From: Stratiolaelaps scimitus
Taxonomy: Eukaryota; Arthropoda; Arachnida; Mesostigmata; Laelapidae
DNA length: 64,000 nucleotides
Direction of reading: 5' to 3'
NCBI GenBank assembly: GCA_019614645.1
Contig: JABWDB010000031.1
Span: 3,725,001 to 3,789,000, forward strand
Shown here: positions 36,136 through 46,727 of the stretch, piece by piece
Layout: every line of letters begins with the position of its first letter
Numbering within the stretch: the first letter of the stretch is position 1
The notes under the pieces: model-generated
What the model saw: only the letters and a program-made list of their open reading frames with translations
The model's database searches: none
What the model was told of the DNA's origin: nothing
Position numbers and translations under genes: made by a program

Positions 36136-38688
36136 TGCAGCATTTATTTGGTCTGTAAGGTGGTTAGATATTGTTTTAGACCTGGAATACGTAACTCGAA
36201 TCAAGTGACTGATTAAGTGTTGACTATACTGAGTATAAAGGCGTTTTAGCTATTTACAAGGATCTTGGCCTTTTTTTATATATTATCTAAAATGTGGTCG
36301 CAAAAGCACAAAAGCAAAATAACAGCTAAGTACAGCAGAACAATAACGAATCTACCGTAAGGCTCTAGTTTTTTTTATTTTTTATGAGGGAAAACCGAAA
36401 TACCTACCCCGCTTTTCCCACGCCTCCCAGGTGGGAGGGAGCCCCCTGGAAAACCGCCGCAATCCGGCATACCCTCGCGGAGGCCCTGACCCCAACGTTT
36501 GACACCCTTAGAGAACGTCACCCCTTCCGATCTGCCGCTCTAGTTTTTTTTGTCCTTGAGCACCGCCTCGGCGTATCTTCGGATGTTGGCCCAACCCTCT
36601 CGGTCTCCCATCATTATGGCGGCCATATCCTCGCATGAAATCGGGAGGGGAAGTGCGACTCTAGCCGCGAGGTCTCGCCGGAGCTTTTCGAAACGAGGGC
36701 ATGCCTCCAAGATGTGCCGCGCCGTGTCGTCGACTCCTAAGGTGCATAGCGTACACTTTGGGGTCGCCGCTTTGCCGATCTTGTGACGGTACTGCTGGAA
36801 CTGTCCGTGGCCGGTGAGAAGTTGAGCCAGCGGGTAGGAGAGGGACCCGTGACCTACTTTAATGATATTTATATAGACATAAGCCTTAATCGACTATGAG
36901 CCTTGTATTGCAACTTTGTTCGAGCTTTGAGTACACCAGTTCCTATCAGCTTTTTATTTTTACATTATTATTATTTGATTCATTAAAATTAGAAGAAGGT
37001 TTCATTGTTTGTGTAAAGGATGTTGCGACAGAACTGGCACCATTACAAGTACCAGCTGCAGATTCATTCGTGCTGGAACCGATCCATCGGCCACCAAGTC
37101 CTCCACATAGACGGCGCCGTAGACGCATCGTGTCTGATGAAAGTACAAAATTAAATAATTTGGCCTTACGTAGGCAAATTGAAGACAGATCCGATATAGT
37201 TCGCAGTCTGGAGGATGATCGAGCCTCTGTTTGCAGGTGAGGCTCCCGCTATATATGAATGTGGCTATATTAATGAATCTACGACTCTCCTGAGCCAATC
37301 TTCCAAGGAAATAACTCTTACATCGTCTGTTAAAATCGGCGAAAGATACTCTTTTACGGAGTTTTTTATGGTCTTTTCTCGTTGAGGTTCATCTCGTACT
37401 CTGGCTCTCCCAGCATGTCTCTACATTCGTATAATGCTACACTTATTTGAACAAATCATATAACGTGAGAGCTGATCTGTTTATCCATTTCTGATTTTTT
37501 TGTCTATACCGTTTGGACCTCAGCTAAGGCACGTACAGGAGGAAGAGTTGACGAGGTCGTACTCATGATGGATTTCAATATATAATAGTTAGCAAACAGT
37601 CACGGCATGATGGTTTTGACCCGACTTGAATATTATTTACCTGTTATTTGACGATTTGGAGTTAACGCACCCATAAGAACCTCGGCGGAAGTGCTTACAT
37701 CAACTTACGAATCCAAATGAATTGGAACAAATTCATTCCTCATTACATTTATGGCATCTACAGGGTGTCTGTAATACGACATTTATCTTGTTGCTAGAAA
37801 AATCCTAGGATGGGAGACAGCGATCGAACTACTTCTGCACGGCCCTAACGTACCTCGTCTGGGGAGAGATCTGCAAAATACACTGATGCAGACGATGAAT
37901 CTGCCGAGGCGGATTCGCCAGCCGGAGCCTATGGACCAGGTTACATTAGACGATAACGAAGGTCAACCGTTCGATGCAGAAGATGACGGTGGACATCCGC
38001 ATTTGGACGTCCATGCGGACCCAAGTTATTTGTCGCCAATTCATCATCATGCTGAACCGGACATCACGGCGGCTTATGCTCCCACAGAAACGTTTGAGGC
38101 CACTGAAGATGATGGTTTAACTCTTCGATCAGCCACCCGTGCTGATACTGCTTCGTTCGAGCCCTCTGTGACCACGATAAAGGATAGTGTACAGGGGCCT
38201 GCGCCTAGCATTCTTGAAGCAACTCAACAGCTACCTGATCCTTCGTATCGCGGAAGTATTAGGCCAAGTGTCAGCATGAGGGGCCCTGACACGGTAAGAT
38301 CAACCACTTGACAGGTCACCCCGTTCGCGTATGACCACCTTGACATCTCGCATAAGTGTTTCTTTCTATGATTCACACATCGCTTGTTTGTTCATGCATC
38401 AGAATGTGTTAATTTTGAACAGTGAGCTTGCTACAGGAATCATGTGTTAGCTCTCGAAATTCTACGAAGAACCTGAACTGACCAGTCTCCTAGTACAGCT
38501 TAGCCAGTCCTCCTTAATGAATATGTTCTGGATGTATCGTATTTGCTTTTCTCTCCGATGTAGAACATCTCTGGCGAACGCTCGAACAGTGATGCGTCAG
38601 CCAGCGAGGTATCGAGCGAGGAAGAAAAGTCAATCGAGGAAGCAACGCGGATAGCGAAAAACCGCGAGCTTATCGCACGCGCAATCAG
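27012..38688 (+). CDS. Alpha-kleisin cohesin subunit, Rad21/Rec8 family (partial model)
   Basis: Kleisins close the cohesin ring by bridging SMC1 and SMC3. Exons I support: 27012-27260, 33650-33714, 36010-36094, 37019-37236, 37798-38293 and 38564-38688. The 27260/33650, 36094/37019, 37236/37798 and 38293/38564 junctions agree in phase; 33714/36010 does not, so an exon is missing there. Family signals, in order: acidic INEPLLDDGFGG; VEPMETE; FVLEPIHRPPSPPHRRRRR followed by an IVSDES...RSDIV segment, like Rad21 FALEPI...IVDSV...YSDIV; and KILGWETAIELL before an acidic Ser/Thr-rich linker, like Rad21 KKLMMWKETGGVEKLF. The C-terminal winged-helix exon was not found. I cannot separate Rad21 from Rec8. 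Introns contain two LINE insertions. Confidence 0.65.
28991..29064. repeat. (AAT)n microsatellite abutting the LINE 5' end
   Basis: About 74 bases of AAT repeats with a few TTAAT breaks end directly against the first LINE-coding bases. Confidence 0.9.
29065..30047 (+). pseudogene. LINE ORF1, gag-like, frameshifted
   Basis: An ORF1 nucleic-acid-binding protein missing its start. The first frame is open from the element edge to TAG at about 29566-29568. The second frame picks up at 29553 and holds the knuckles CPKCQKIGHIARDC, CHKCGGLGHPAKGC and a longer CYNC...H....C. The break sits at a five-G run (about 29554-29558) where one more G would restore a single frame, so a one-base slip is likely. 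The TAG stop (30045-30047) is followed after one base by the ORF2 ATG. Confidence 0.85.
30049..32778 (+). CDS. LINE ORF2: endonuclease and reverse transcriptase
   Basis: A 909-residue open frame starts at ATG 30049, one base after the ORF1 stop, an arrangement suited to reinitiation. The APE-type endonuclease fills about residues 1-225, with GGDFN near 130 and SDH at 205-207. The reverse transcriptase follows with KAPGPDGIPAEAV, YGFRKGRS, LLDVRNAFNSL, GVPQGSILGPTLW and catalytic YADD at 647-650, then YLGVTVD of the thumb region. It ends at TAA right after GHGCFQK. The coding frame continues beyond this stop to the terminal knuckle, so the TAA probably replaces a Tyr codon. Confidence 0.9.
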   Translation: MTQAIIKCLQINLNRSPFAHDVLDETSRRERIELILMSEPNLGRLSQKQDQQCFCDTLGNAALWIRPDLAVKAQGSGDGWVWVEIDNGPTVFSCYISPNSGATAFSNFLDDLGEEMRRCERRNKKIVVGGDFNAAATEWGSSKTSSRGRTLTEWLAQQDMTLFNDGFEPTFRRCNQATFIDLTFGTEEVTGRLSNWRVLDEDSSSDHAYIAYEYEATIGGQREHTTPRVAWRANKMDFDKLRTEVSAGAQRALDAGSDIKPDVVVKVFKVACEAATASRRRVPRRHPPPKYWWTTEIADLRRTCNRERRAYTRARGAGRGVEETWKVLHQARKAFKNAIRKSKASKWRELCEEVEDDVWGKPYKIVMDKLRRPRPTLPTELVESAVRQLFPSQPDPTRPDPLVASDGIPCTTREEIEAVIGRSPKGKAPGPDGIPAEAVKVLLQEKPELFQRMADQIWREGLYPQQWKKAILALIRKPGKPATDPGGYRPICLLDTIGKALETIINMRLTAELEASGAISDAQYGFRKGRSTEMAIGKVLDEASRQRDKNQWSREFVLVILLDVRNAFNSLSWQVIIDVMREKRVSPYLQKLIASYLNGRSVTYGESEFPMTAGVPQGSILGPTLWNMAYNGALELVNAEGVQTLAYADDLAILVTAREEDELGRRAQAAVEEVNRWMEDHGLQLAPEKSEAVLLIGRKRFRGEVTLSLNGVQIQVKQSARYLGVTVDRALNGNPHIEKATSKAVKVANSLEKILPRTRGASEGKRRLLATVAESTVLYAAPTWGLRAMKLKKNQLKLLKAQRKIAIRVARAYKTSETKAVIAIARLVPWTRLIDEKIRLKAHPTLGKAEARLQTLRDWQQEWTNLPDTAPGAWTRHLIPDLVKWFTRPHGDTTYYLTQVLTGHGCFQK
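32779..33063 (+). pseudogene. LINE ORF2 C-terminal knuckle, cut off by a stop
   Basis: In the same frame as ORF2, beyond the TAA at 32776-32778, the sequence continues LKKINKVPDPTC, then a CxxC...H....C knuckle and a helical tail to TAG at 33061-33063. The same unit is uninterrupted in the fragment at 36.4-36.8 kb, which supports a stop mutation here. Confidence 0.8.
34846..35026 (+). repeat. SINE-like retroposon, third copy
   Basis: Same family as 11282-11611: GACTCT-GGGGAAGAG, CAGCAGAGGATGGTTTTA, CCCTGCACTGGATCGGCC, GAAGAAAATTTCCTCC, then an 11-A tail (35016-35026). Imperfect direct repeats flank it (ATGGTATCTGAGA near 34832 and ATGATATCTGAGA after the tail), a plausible 13-bp target duplication with one mismatch. 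Confidence 0.65.
36108..36135. repeat. (AT)n microsatellite
   Basis: A pure TA tract starting 14 bases after the donor site of the kleisin exon 36010-36094. Confidence 0.85.
36368..36850 (-). mobile_element. LINE 3'-end fragment (R1/Jockey type), antisense in kleisin intron
   Basis: The minus strand reads LAQLLTGHGQFQQYRHKIG, then CTLC...H....C, matching the extreme C-terminus of the LINE ORF2 proteins nearby but without their stop codons. The frame ends in TAG after KDKKN. A T-rich run at about 36368-36383 marks the poly(A) end. No target duplication was recognised. Confidence 0.85.
37019..38293 (+). CDS. Kleisin central exons (best-supported part)
   Basis: Exons 37019-37236 and 37798-38293 join in phase, completing an Arg codon AG|A. 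They carry the FVLEP-Arg-rich-SDIV segment and the KILGWETAIELL segment, which align in order with the middle of Rad21. The rest of the second exon is acidic and rich in Asp, Ser and Thr, as in the poorly conserved kleisin linker. Confidence 0.65.
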
Positions 38689-39252
38689 GTATATAGATAG
38701 CAACATACGACCGGAAAACAGCGATAAATTTTCTTCTTGAATTTTTCATCATCCAAAACTCGGAGGTTCGAGTTTTGCGAACATAAACCCTAATGAGAGA
38801 GAATCTTAAACATCGACCATCCTTGACATGTGTTCATTTCATTCCATGGAATTATTATTATTCTCTATAATAGCGTGATCCACGCACTGGAACGATGTTG
38901 CCCTATTTACGATGATTCTAATGCTTCTTCGTATTCCTACACGATAGGCTCCACGGCGAAAATTACAGAAACCCGCGCACTGGGAAACTACTCCCCTATA
39001 TCGCTTTCAAGGATATGCCTCAAACTGGACTCTGCGACGAAGATTATCTGCCAACTGTAATGAGTGATCTGATGATTCTCGTTAAGTCGGGAGTGTTTAT
39101 ATGTATTCAACAGTGTATTGCGGGCCAATCAAACCTGTATATTTTCATAAGAAGAATTCAATAGTGTTGTCTACTGCTTGGCTGGTACAATTAGCTTAGC
39201 TTATATATAGTAATATTGGAAAATAAGATATTTAAACTGTCTATGTTTCACT

Positions 39253-39282
39253 ATTACACGTATATATATATATACGTGTAAT
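39253..39282. repeat. 30-base perfect palindrome
   Basis: ATTACACG, an alternating TA core, and CGTGTAAT form a perfect 30-base palindrome. Two short related segments (TAATTTAATCATGA at about 39313 and ATCATTTAATCATGA at about 39433) and an 8-base stem (39364-39371 with 39382-39389) lie close by. Confidence 0.85.
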
Positions 39283-42200
39283 TGTGTGGTCATTACATGT
39301 ATATATATGATAATTTAATCATGAGGGTGAAGATATAAATCATATCGTTGTCTGTAAAATCGAAATGTCACTTGTTTTAATGTGACATTGACATATTCAC
39401 CTACGTTTCACATTATTTCATGTATTATATGTGATCATTTAATCATGAAAGGTCAATAATACAACAGTATAATTCACTCATTCATTCATAATCAATAGCA
39501 TTCTGCTGATGTACAATAATGTTGTGAATAGAAAATGTAAACAAATGAAGATTCTTCAATATACTTTGTGCGAGAAATTTGTCCTCCTAAAGAGTCCTAA
39601 ATATATATTGCCAAATGTATTTAAAATTTCTTCAGTTTAGTATTCACAAAGGAAACATCCGTTAGCATCCGCGGGGTTTATTTTAACTGATTTAATTAAC
39701 TGTTTAGGAGCAACTAACCAATCAATTCTTAACGATATCTTCATGTTTTCTCAAGTGGAATATATGCACATTACTCTATCGATATATGCACATGTTGATT
39801 TCTCGGTCAGACAGTGGTAGGTGTATAAAAGAGATCGTATGGACCTCCTATTGTAGTTATTGTGATTAAAAGTTTCGGGTGTAAAATTACTGTACATTGT
39901 TCTGTAAAGATGCAATGTTTCTCACTATATTGCGTAACATAGATTTAACTGACGCCATAGTAAGCTTATTAATTATAAACTCGAACATATGGAAGAATCC
40001 CGCTATCACAAGTGTACCCTAAATAGTGTTACCTGACGGCAACCGAGACAGTGTGGAAAGATTCTCCCGCGATGTCTCTGTGAAACACAAATAGAAATTT
40101 TGAGAACAGTTTACGATTGGTAGGAAGTGAATATTTTTATTTCGAAAAAGAAAAACGCCACATTGTTTTTTTTTTCGAACAAGTTGTTCTAAAATAGACC
40201 CACAAATACACAACTGAGTTATTTATATTTTATGGCGAATACTTCAGAACGTTTTACTCAGCTGACATTATGGGGAACAGCCTTCGAGGGACCAGAAACA
40301 AACTGACAGCCACGAATGTCTCGGTCGTCCTTTTTGACCAGCGTTTCGAGTGCGGAGGAGTTCGGGGTGTTTTGCATTTATTGGATAAAACGAGGGCCGT
40401 GTTCTCTCGATGAACTTGAAGTCAGGAATACATCCCGGTAAATTCTGAGTTGCGATTAAACCTCTGCTCAATCGTTGCCGATCATCGCCAAACATATTCA
40501 ACTACGCGTGCAACATCCGCCCTATGAGGCGATAACCGAGGTCGTGACACCCTTGCCGGTTATTCTTCCAGAGGTTGAACTCCTATTAGAGAACGATTAT
40601 TATGCTGACTTGACAACGAGCCCGAGCGCACCTTCATCCTTGCGAAGACCTGATCTTGAAACTAGACGTTCGATATATCCGAATTAACCATCACTGACTG
40701 ATCGATATCCCCAAAATAACTGTTGTATTAACAAGAGTTGGCCATTCGTGCCTAATTTCTATGTAGAAATTTCAAGCAGCTACCCTATTTCGAAGACGAT
40801 TAAACAAAGCCACGCTGAGGTGAAGTAATATCCATCATCAACGTGCATTTTGAGTCACAGCTCACAATACTGCTGGTGGAGAATTGACTATGTTGATGAG
40901 GTGAGCCTCTGAGCGATTACCCCGTATAAAAAGTTCATGCAAATAGTTTTCAGAGGCATTTATTTATAAGAGTTCAGTACACGTTCCCGAAGCCTTATAG
41001 AACACACTATTACAGTAAATGAGCAAGCGTGATAAACATATATACAAACTATCTTCATCGATCGTGTCAAAATGGGCGAGTACTTTACCACACATATATT
41101 ATACTGTGACCAAAGAGATATCCGATGAAATGAAATAAGCATTAGACATTTATTTATAACCAAATACTATAGTAGGTGTAACTTTATTTTCTAAGATGTG
41201 ACATATCAGTAGTACCATATGAATGAATGATGAACTGTTATAATTAATATCCTCTGCTGGCTAGAGTCAACAGAATACAGCGTGTTGCCATCGATTCCAT
41301 CCTCGCGGTCGAGGGCCGCTCTTCCCTTATATCTTATGTAATAATAGGTAAGGTACAAATATTATACTTTAATATGATCATGCAGTAATAATAATAATAA
41401 TTGTAATTATCCTACTGTATCTAGTAATATAGTTATCAAGTAAGGACCACCACTTGTGATTTCATAGTAACAGCATGGCGGCTTTCATAGGTTAAATTTC
41501 GACAGTCGTAAAGCATTCTCTTCCCCATATACATATATATATTACGGTTTTAGGACCTCCAACTTTATACAAGTTCATAGTCATGACAAGTCTGGCTCAA
41601 CCAGATTTGTCAGATTTTGACAGGATAACTTTTACTGTGAACTTGAGAACAGGTGAACTACTTTAACATGATTGAGATAAGAGATTGATGACATTTAACA
41701 GTGGATCGGTGTACAATGTGTTTTCTGTCCAGTGTTCCTTTGGGTTATTCTTAATTCAATTAATCTATTGTGGCAATAACTGCATTAGGATACCCATCGA
41801 GACAGGCAAATACCACATTCGATTTTTGTTTTTCTCTGTTCTAATAAATTAGGGGCAATTTTCCACTTGATTATCCTAGTAGATAGCGTCAACTATATGA
41901 CTTTGCAATAAAAAGTCACATGATTTGCCTATTTCGAACATTTCCACATTAGCAGCGTGACGAAATAGCAAAACGAGCCGGATGTTTATTATAGTTTTCG
42001 CCATACAATGACATTCACCACATTCACCGTAATTACAATTAGGCTACAATTATTAACATCGCTATTATTATTATTACTATTAATATAAATAACAGGAATA
42101 TCACAATGCTAGTGCTATATTATTATTGATATTATTATCACCGTTTACCTGTTTTTCTTATCATGTTATTATTTGATTCACTGGATGCCTTGCCTGCCCT

Positions 42201-42618
42201 CAAGTAATAATATAGGTAACCCCCAGAGCTCTAGCATTGCCCAGTGAGAGTTTTGTTTCTCTTCTCAACAGATCATTAGTGACTATTTTTGTTATTATCG
42301 ATGTTGCGTATTTTGTACATGATCGAATTTTACTGATTTGCAGTTAAGCATAAAGTTAGTTATATAGGGAGTGGCAACGAACTGACACTGGTATCTCTAC
42401 TCGATCATCCAGTGAAAGGTCATCACGGTAACAGATAGTTGAAGCGGTCTGACCAATGGAGTTGATGTAAATTTCTATTATTCATTTAGGTAAGCGGCGT
42501 ATCGAATGTGACATTATTATGTTAGACAGGATAATAAAAATATTATCATTTGTATATATATATATATATATATGAAAAGAACAAGCACTATTAAAGCCGA
42601 TTCAAATACTCAGATTCG

Positions 42619-42654
<36 letters not shown>

Positions 42655-43317
42655 AATCCTCTATAGAAATGATAGTGATTGTTAATTTTTATATTTTTGG
42701 TATTTGGACTTTAGAGATTTTTAACTTATTCATCGTCGATAAATATGAGTTGCACAATTATACATTTGACTATATGTTTAGCAACAACTTGCTTTATTGA
42801 GGCATATTAACAATTGTAATTAGATCATTAGTTTTATTATCTTTATTAATACTATTATTATTGTTCTTATCTAAACTCTAGCCTTTATTTTTCAGAGTGG
42901 TTTAAAGGCAATAATAAATCGGTCGCTTGTTCGTAGATTCATTTACTCACTCAGTCATTTATGTTCGCAGACAGCAACTAACAGATATACTATTAATATG
43001 GTTATTTAACAGGGTGGCATAATTAATAGCATTATGGCTTTACTCGTTTGTATGTGCATGAATGTAAATGTGGTTACACATAATTTCGAGTACGGTTTTT
43101 GTATCGTAATTTAGCGATATAGCTTATCTGATAATTCGAGAGAGTCTAAGGACGCGCGGTTAGTGTGTGAGTATTTAAGATCAGAGAGAGAACTGTGTAT
43201 ATCGTTGATTATACTACGGTATCGAACGCCATGACAGTCATAATAATAATAATAACAGATCGAGTCACAGACAGTATTGCCCATAGCAGGTGAATTTCTA
43301 CAAGGACGTTTCAGCGA

Positions 43318-43520
43318 GTGGCGGTGCGGCCTGAGTGGCTAATCTTGCGCATACGTTTGAGTGCGATTGCCACCATGGAAACCACGAACAGCAGAATAAA
43401 GATTTGTGGTCGCCGGTTCGATTGCCAGAGATCGCGGTTTGGCTGGGATAGTATAGTTAAAACTGCCCTGCCTATGGCTCACATAGGTTGGTTGTGGAAT
43501 GGCCAGATAAATCGAGAACG
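43318..43520 (+). repeat. tRNA-Ser/Leu-like SINE head
   Basis: GCGGCCTGAGTGGCTAA near 43326 resembles the 5' end and A box of a Ser or Leu tRNA. GGTTCGATTGCC near 43416 resembles a B box about 80 bases on. The T stem does not pair well, so this is a degenerate tRNA or a tRNA-derived SINE. Confidence 0.45.
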
Positions 43521-44483
43521 GAGGAAATCATAGGTTTATGAAGAAAGTTTACACAAGCTAAGGGCCAGTTGAGAAAAAAAGGTGTACAAAAAGGTTTCAG
43601 TGTTGGTAAAGCAGAAATGTCATTACCACCATATTAAGTGTTTTAATGAGTTAAACCATGAAATACATACATGGGAATAATTTGTTTGTAATTAGAAGAT
43701 GTTGTGTAGTGGCGAAACATATGATATCTTTATTAGATATCAGTCAATCGATCGATCGATCAATAGTAAATGACAACATTCGAGCAAGTCGAAAAAGGGA
43801 CTTCCGCCTATGTTATTCGCTCGACTAACGATACAGCGCACCTCACCGCCATTATCAGCAGCAGCATCATCATCGAACTTCATAAGCTGATTGTGGCTGC
43901 TCTAAATCATTTGTCATCTGCTAATATATATTCGGTTAGAGCGCAACGAAGTTTAGCCAGGCAGAACACTCTGTTACGCAACATAACGTTCATCGAAGAG
44001 AATGCACTTGCGTGTTCTCTGTCCTATGGAGCCTGGTGCTGTTCACAAGGCATCAATGAATGAAAGCATTATGGTTTCCCCTCAGAGCAATAATGCCTAT
44101 AATACTATTGCAATAGTAGTAATATTATGAAGCTTGGAGTTCGATTTTATAACTCAGTTCCATGTATAGGTGGGGGATTATGAATTGTATGATCTCGAAA
44201 AAAAAACTAAATTGCAGAAAGCAGTAATGATTAACACCCACCCGCTGGCCACTATGAAAAGGCATTCTTACGCATAGGGGTATTCATACGCACCATACGA
44301 CGAAATTAGTATTATGTCATAATTAGACTGACTCTCCCCGTCGTCCACCGTTTGATGTTATGCAATGGTAGGTAGTTGTTGCTGTTTACTCAGCACTCGC
44401 GTCTACATAAACACACCTATTTACACAAGCAGTTATGATACTTATAAAATATTTGAGTAAAAAAAGTCTTCCTTAAAAACATG

Positions 44484-44484
<1 letters not shown>

Positions 44485-44523
<39 letters not shown>
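44485..44523. repeat. (AT)n microsatellite
   Basis: A near-pure AT dinucleotide run of about 39 bases. Confidence 0.9.
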
Positions 44524-44524
<1 letters not shown>

Positions 44525-46727
44525 CGAATATTTGCGTTTGCCCTACTACATAATGTTGGTAAAACATTGGCGGACTAGATTAGAGTGGGCTCCCAATTTT
44601 GGTCAATGATGAAAATTCGACACTTTCATTCAAAATTCGACCCAAAGTCAAGTCTCAATTGAAAAAGTCCTTTTTCAAAGTCTTCGGATTGGCTTCGTTG
44701 CGCTTGGGAATAGGGAGGCCATTTGAATGTAACGGCTAATTAGTCGTCAGCTCAGCTTGGTCATTTCAGTGGACATTTGTATGATTTGCCTTCGTTCTGT
44801 TTAGCCATCCATCTCCCTCCCCAGATCCAACTATTTCACGTCAGCATTTGCACCGTTCTCCCAAATGTGAGCCAAAATTCTACCGATAGCCTGGATGGTG
44901 AGCTAATTAATTAGGTTGACATCGTGGCACACGATGGTATGCGGGTATCAGCATCATATATATATATATATTCTATCATAGCATATATAGCACGTTCTAG
45001 GTAACATGTAACTTATAATGCCACGGCGTTAGGGCCAATTTGGCCCTTCAATTAATTCAGCTATTAGCAGTGCTTGCTGAAGGCCTAGTCTCTAACGGGG
45101 TGAAGATGTGTTGTATATATATATATTATGCACATATGTATATCGAGTTACAATCTGATAAGTGAGAGCTGGTACAAAAAACAATATGCGCAATATGAAC
45201 TAAAAAAAAAGCGCGATAACTCGTTTGACACTCGTATTCTGTGATTGCTTTAATATTAACCACATGATTATAGTATAAATAACACAACAACAACAACTGC
45301 TGCTGTTGTTGTTGTCAACGGGTGAATAAATAATAAATCTTTTCTATAAATCTCTTCGTCCGCTGGCATTTGGACCTGAACCTACAATTGTAATCGGTAG
45401 AGACAACAATTATCATAATTTGATTAATTGAGAAATTCATTCGTCGTGCGGAACGCTTTCAAAGAGTTTTACTTTCAAAGATGTAGGTCCATTGAGTGTA
45501 TTTGCTACGACGTCAGGCCAATCGAAGGAAATCGACCAGCGCCAGTGTCGAAGATTCATCCACAATCGTTTGAACTACGTCCCACTGAATAGTGGACGTT
45601 TTTGAGAAAACTGTCCGACATTCGCCCACCTTGCAACAGCCCTAACATTCGTTATACGTACAATGTTGGTGTCGTGAGACGATGTGTCTCGCCACCTGGT
45701 AAATTGGTCTCTACATATTACCGTTATTGTTCTTATCCATATGTTGTTGTTGCTGCTGTTGTTAATGGTGAACTTGTGTTTATATATGTATTAACAGTAC
45801 ACATATTTAGCTTAAGATTAATTATGCTAGTTTCTGTTTTTAGACTATAATCGATGCACGCTCGTTACATTATAGGTTGTATAGCACAATGGACATTACG
45901 TTCCTTTTTGCGAGCGAGTCGAAATGATGTCCTTGGTAGGATACGGATCATTATCCCTTTCAGGATAGGGGTAATGTCCATCACCCGGAGAGAATCGCTA
46001 TATATTTATGTATATCGCCCATGAGCAGTTCTCCCGTTTCGTGGAGGGTACACGGGTAGCAGGGGTCTTGCTAAACTTAACTGTCTCTTAAGACAAGGAC
46101 CATTCATAATAGTAATAGGAATAATACTAACTTTGTAATATAGAGTAGTGTATAATAGTAATGATAGATGGCGATAACAGTCAATAGTCAATGAGTTCTT
46201 TCTCTCTGTATGCATCCCTGTGTTGCTCAACAGAGTTGAGGACGAGGTTCGTGGTCGTGTTGTTGTTGTTGTTGTTGTTGTTGTTGCTGGTGGTGGTGTT
46301 GTCGTTGTTATTGTTGTGGTTGTTGTATAACTGTATATGTATGTGTGATATTTGCATTTGTGTCCATCAAAAAAGAGTCCGACCGTCAACTGGTAACAAG
46401 GCAACATAATCGCAGGACGGGATCACATCAACAGCGATCAAGATGTATCAAAACTTGTCAACCGCTGACCACTGATCTTTCGTCAGTCGAAGTGACGAAC
46501 TCAATGGTGAGAAGGGAGAATGCTCTCTTTCTATTCTACAATAGTAAATATAGCTTTTCAGCAGGAGATGAGGTTCACTGCGTTCGGGTCGACGGAATAG
46601 CGGGGGCCGATTATTTCACAGGTCACTGAAATTATGTCCGCCTTCGTCAAGTTTCGAGCCACTTTGCCACTCAAACACCCTGAGGGGTTACATATATATA
46701 ATAGATATATCTACGATGATAGAATCG

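Larger units (their letters stand above)
38689..46727. other. AT-rich gene-poor stretch
   Basis: I see no exon I can defend. Missing kleisin C-terminal exons may lie in the left part. A frame at about 40500-40680 with LPVILPEVELLLEND faintly recalls the acidic Rad21 segment before the winged helix, but clean splice sites are lacking. Elsewhere there are (AT)n and (AAT)n repeats (42551-42574, 42624-42650, 44485-44523) and palindromes. Confidence 0.45.

Noticed and set aside
38830..39060. Open frame just after the last supported kleisin exon
   Set aside because: Its phase could fit, but none of its frames resembles the kleisin winged helix, so I did not add it to the gene.
43770..44063. 97-codon plus-strand frame starting with ATG
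   Set aside because: No recognisable family and no clear exon borders; left out for lack of support.
45285..45325. Inverted CAA/GTT triplet repeat forming a hairpin
   Set aside because: Both arms are simple triplet repeats, so the pairing is an expected by-product.
46191..46409. Leucine/valine-rich open frame on the plus strand
   Set aside because: It is a translation of a GTT repeat tract (about 46257-46287) and has no splice or family support.
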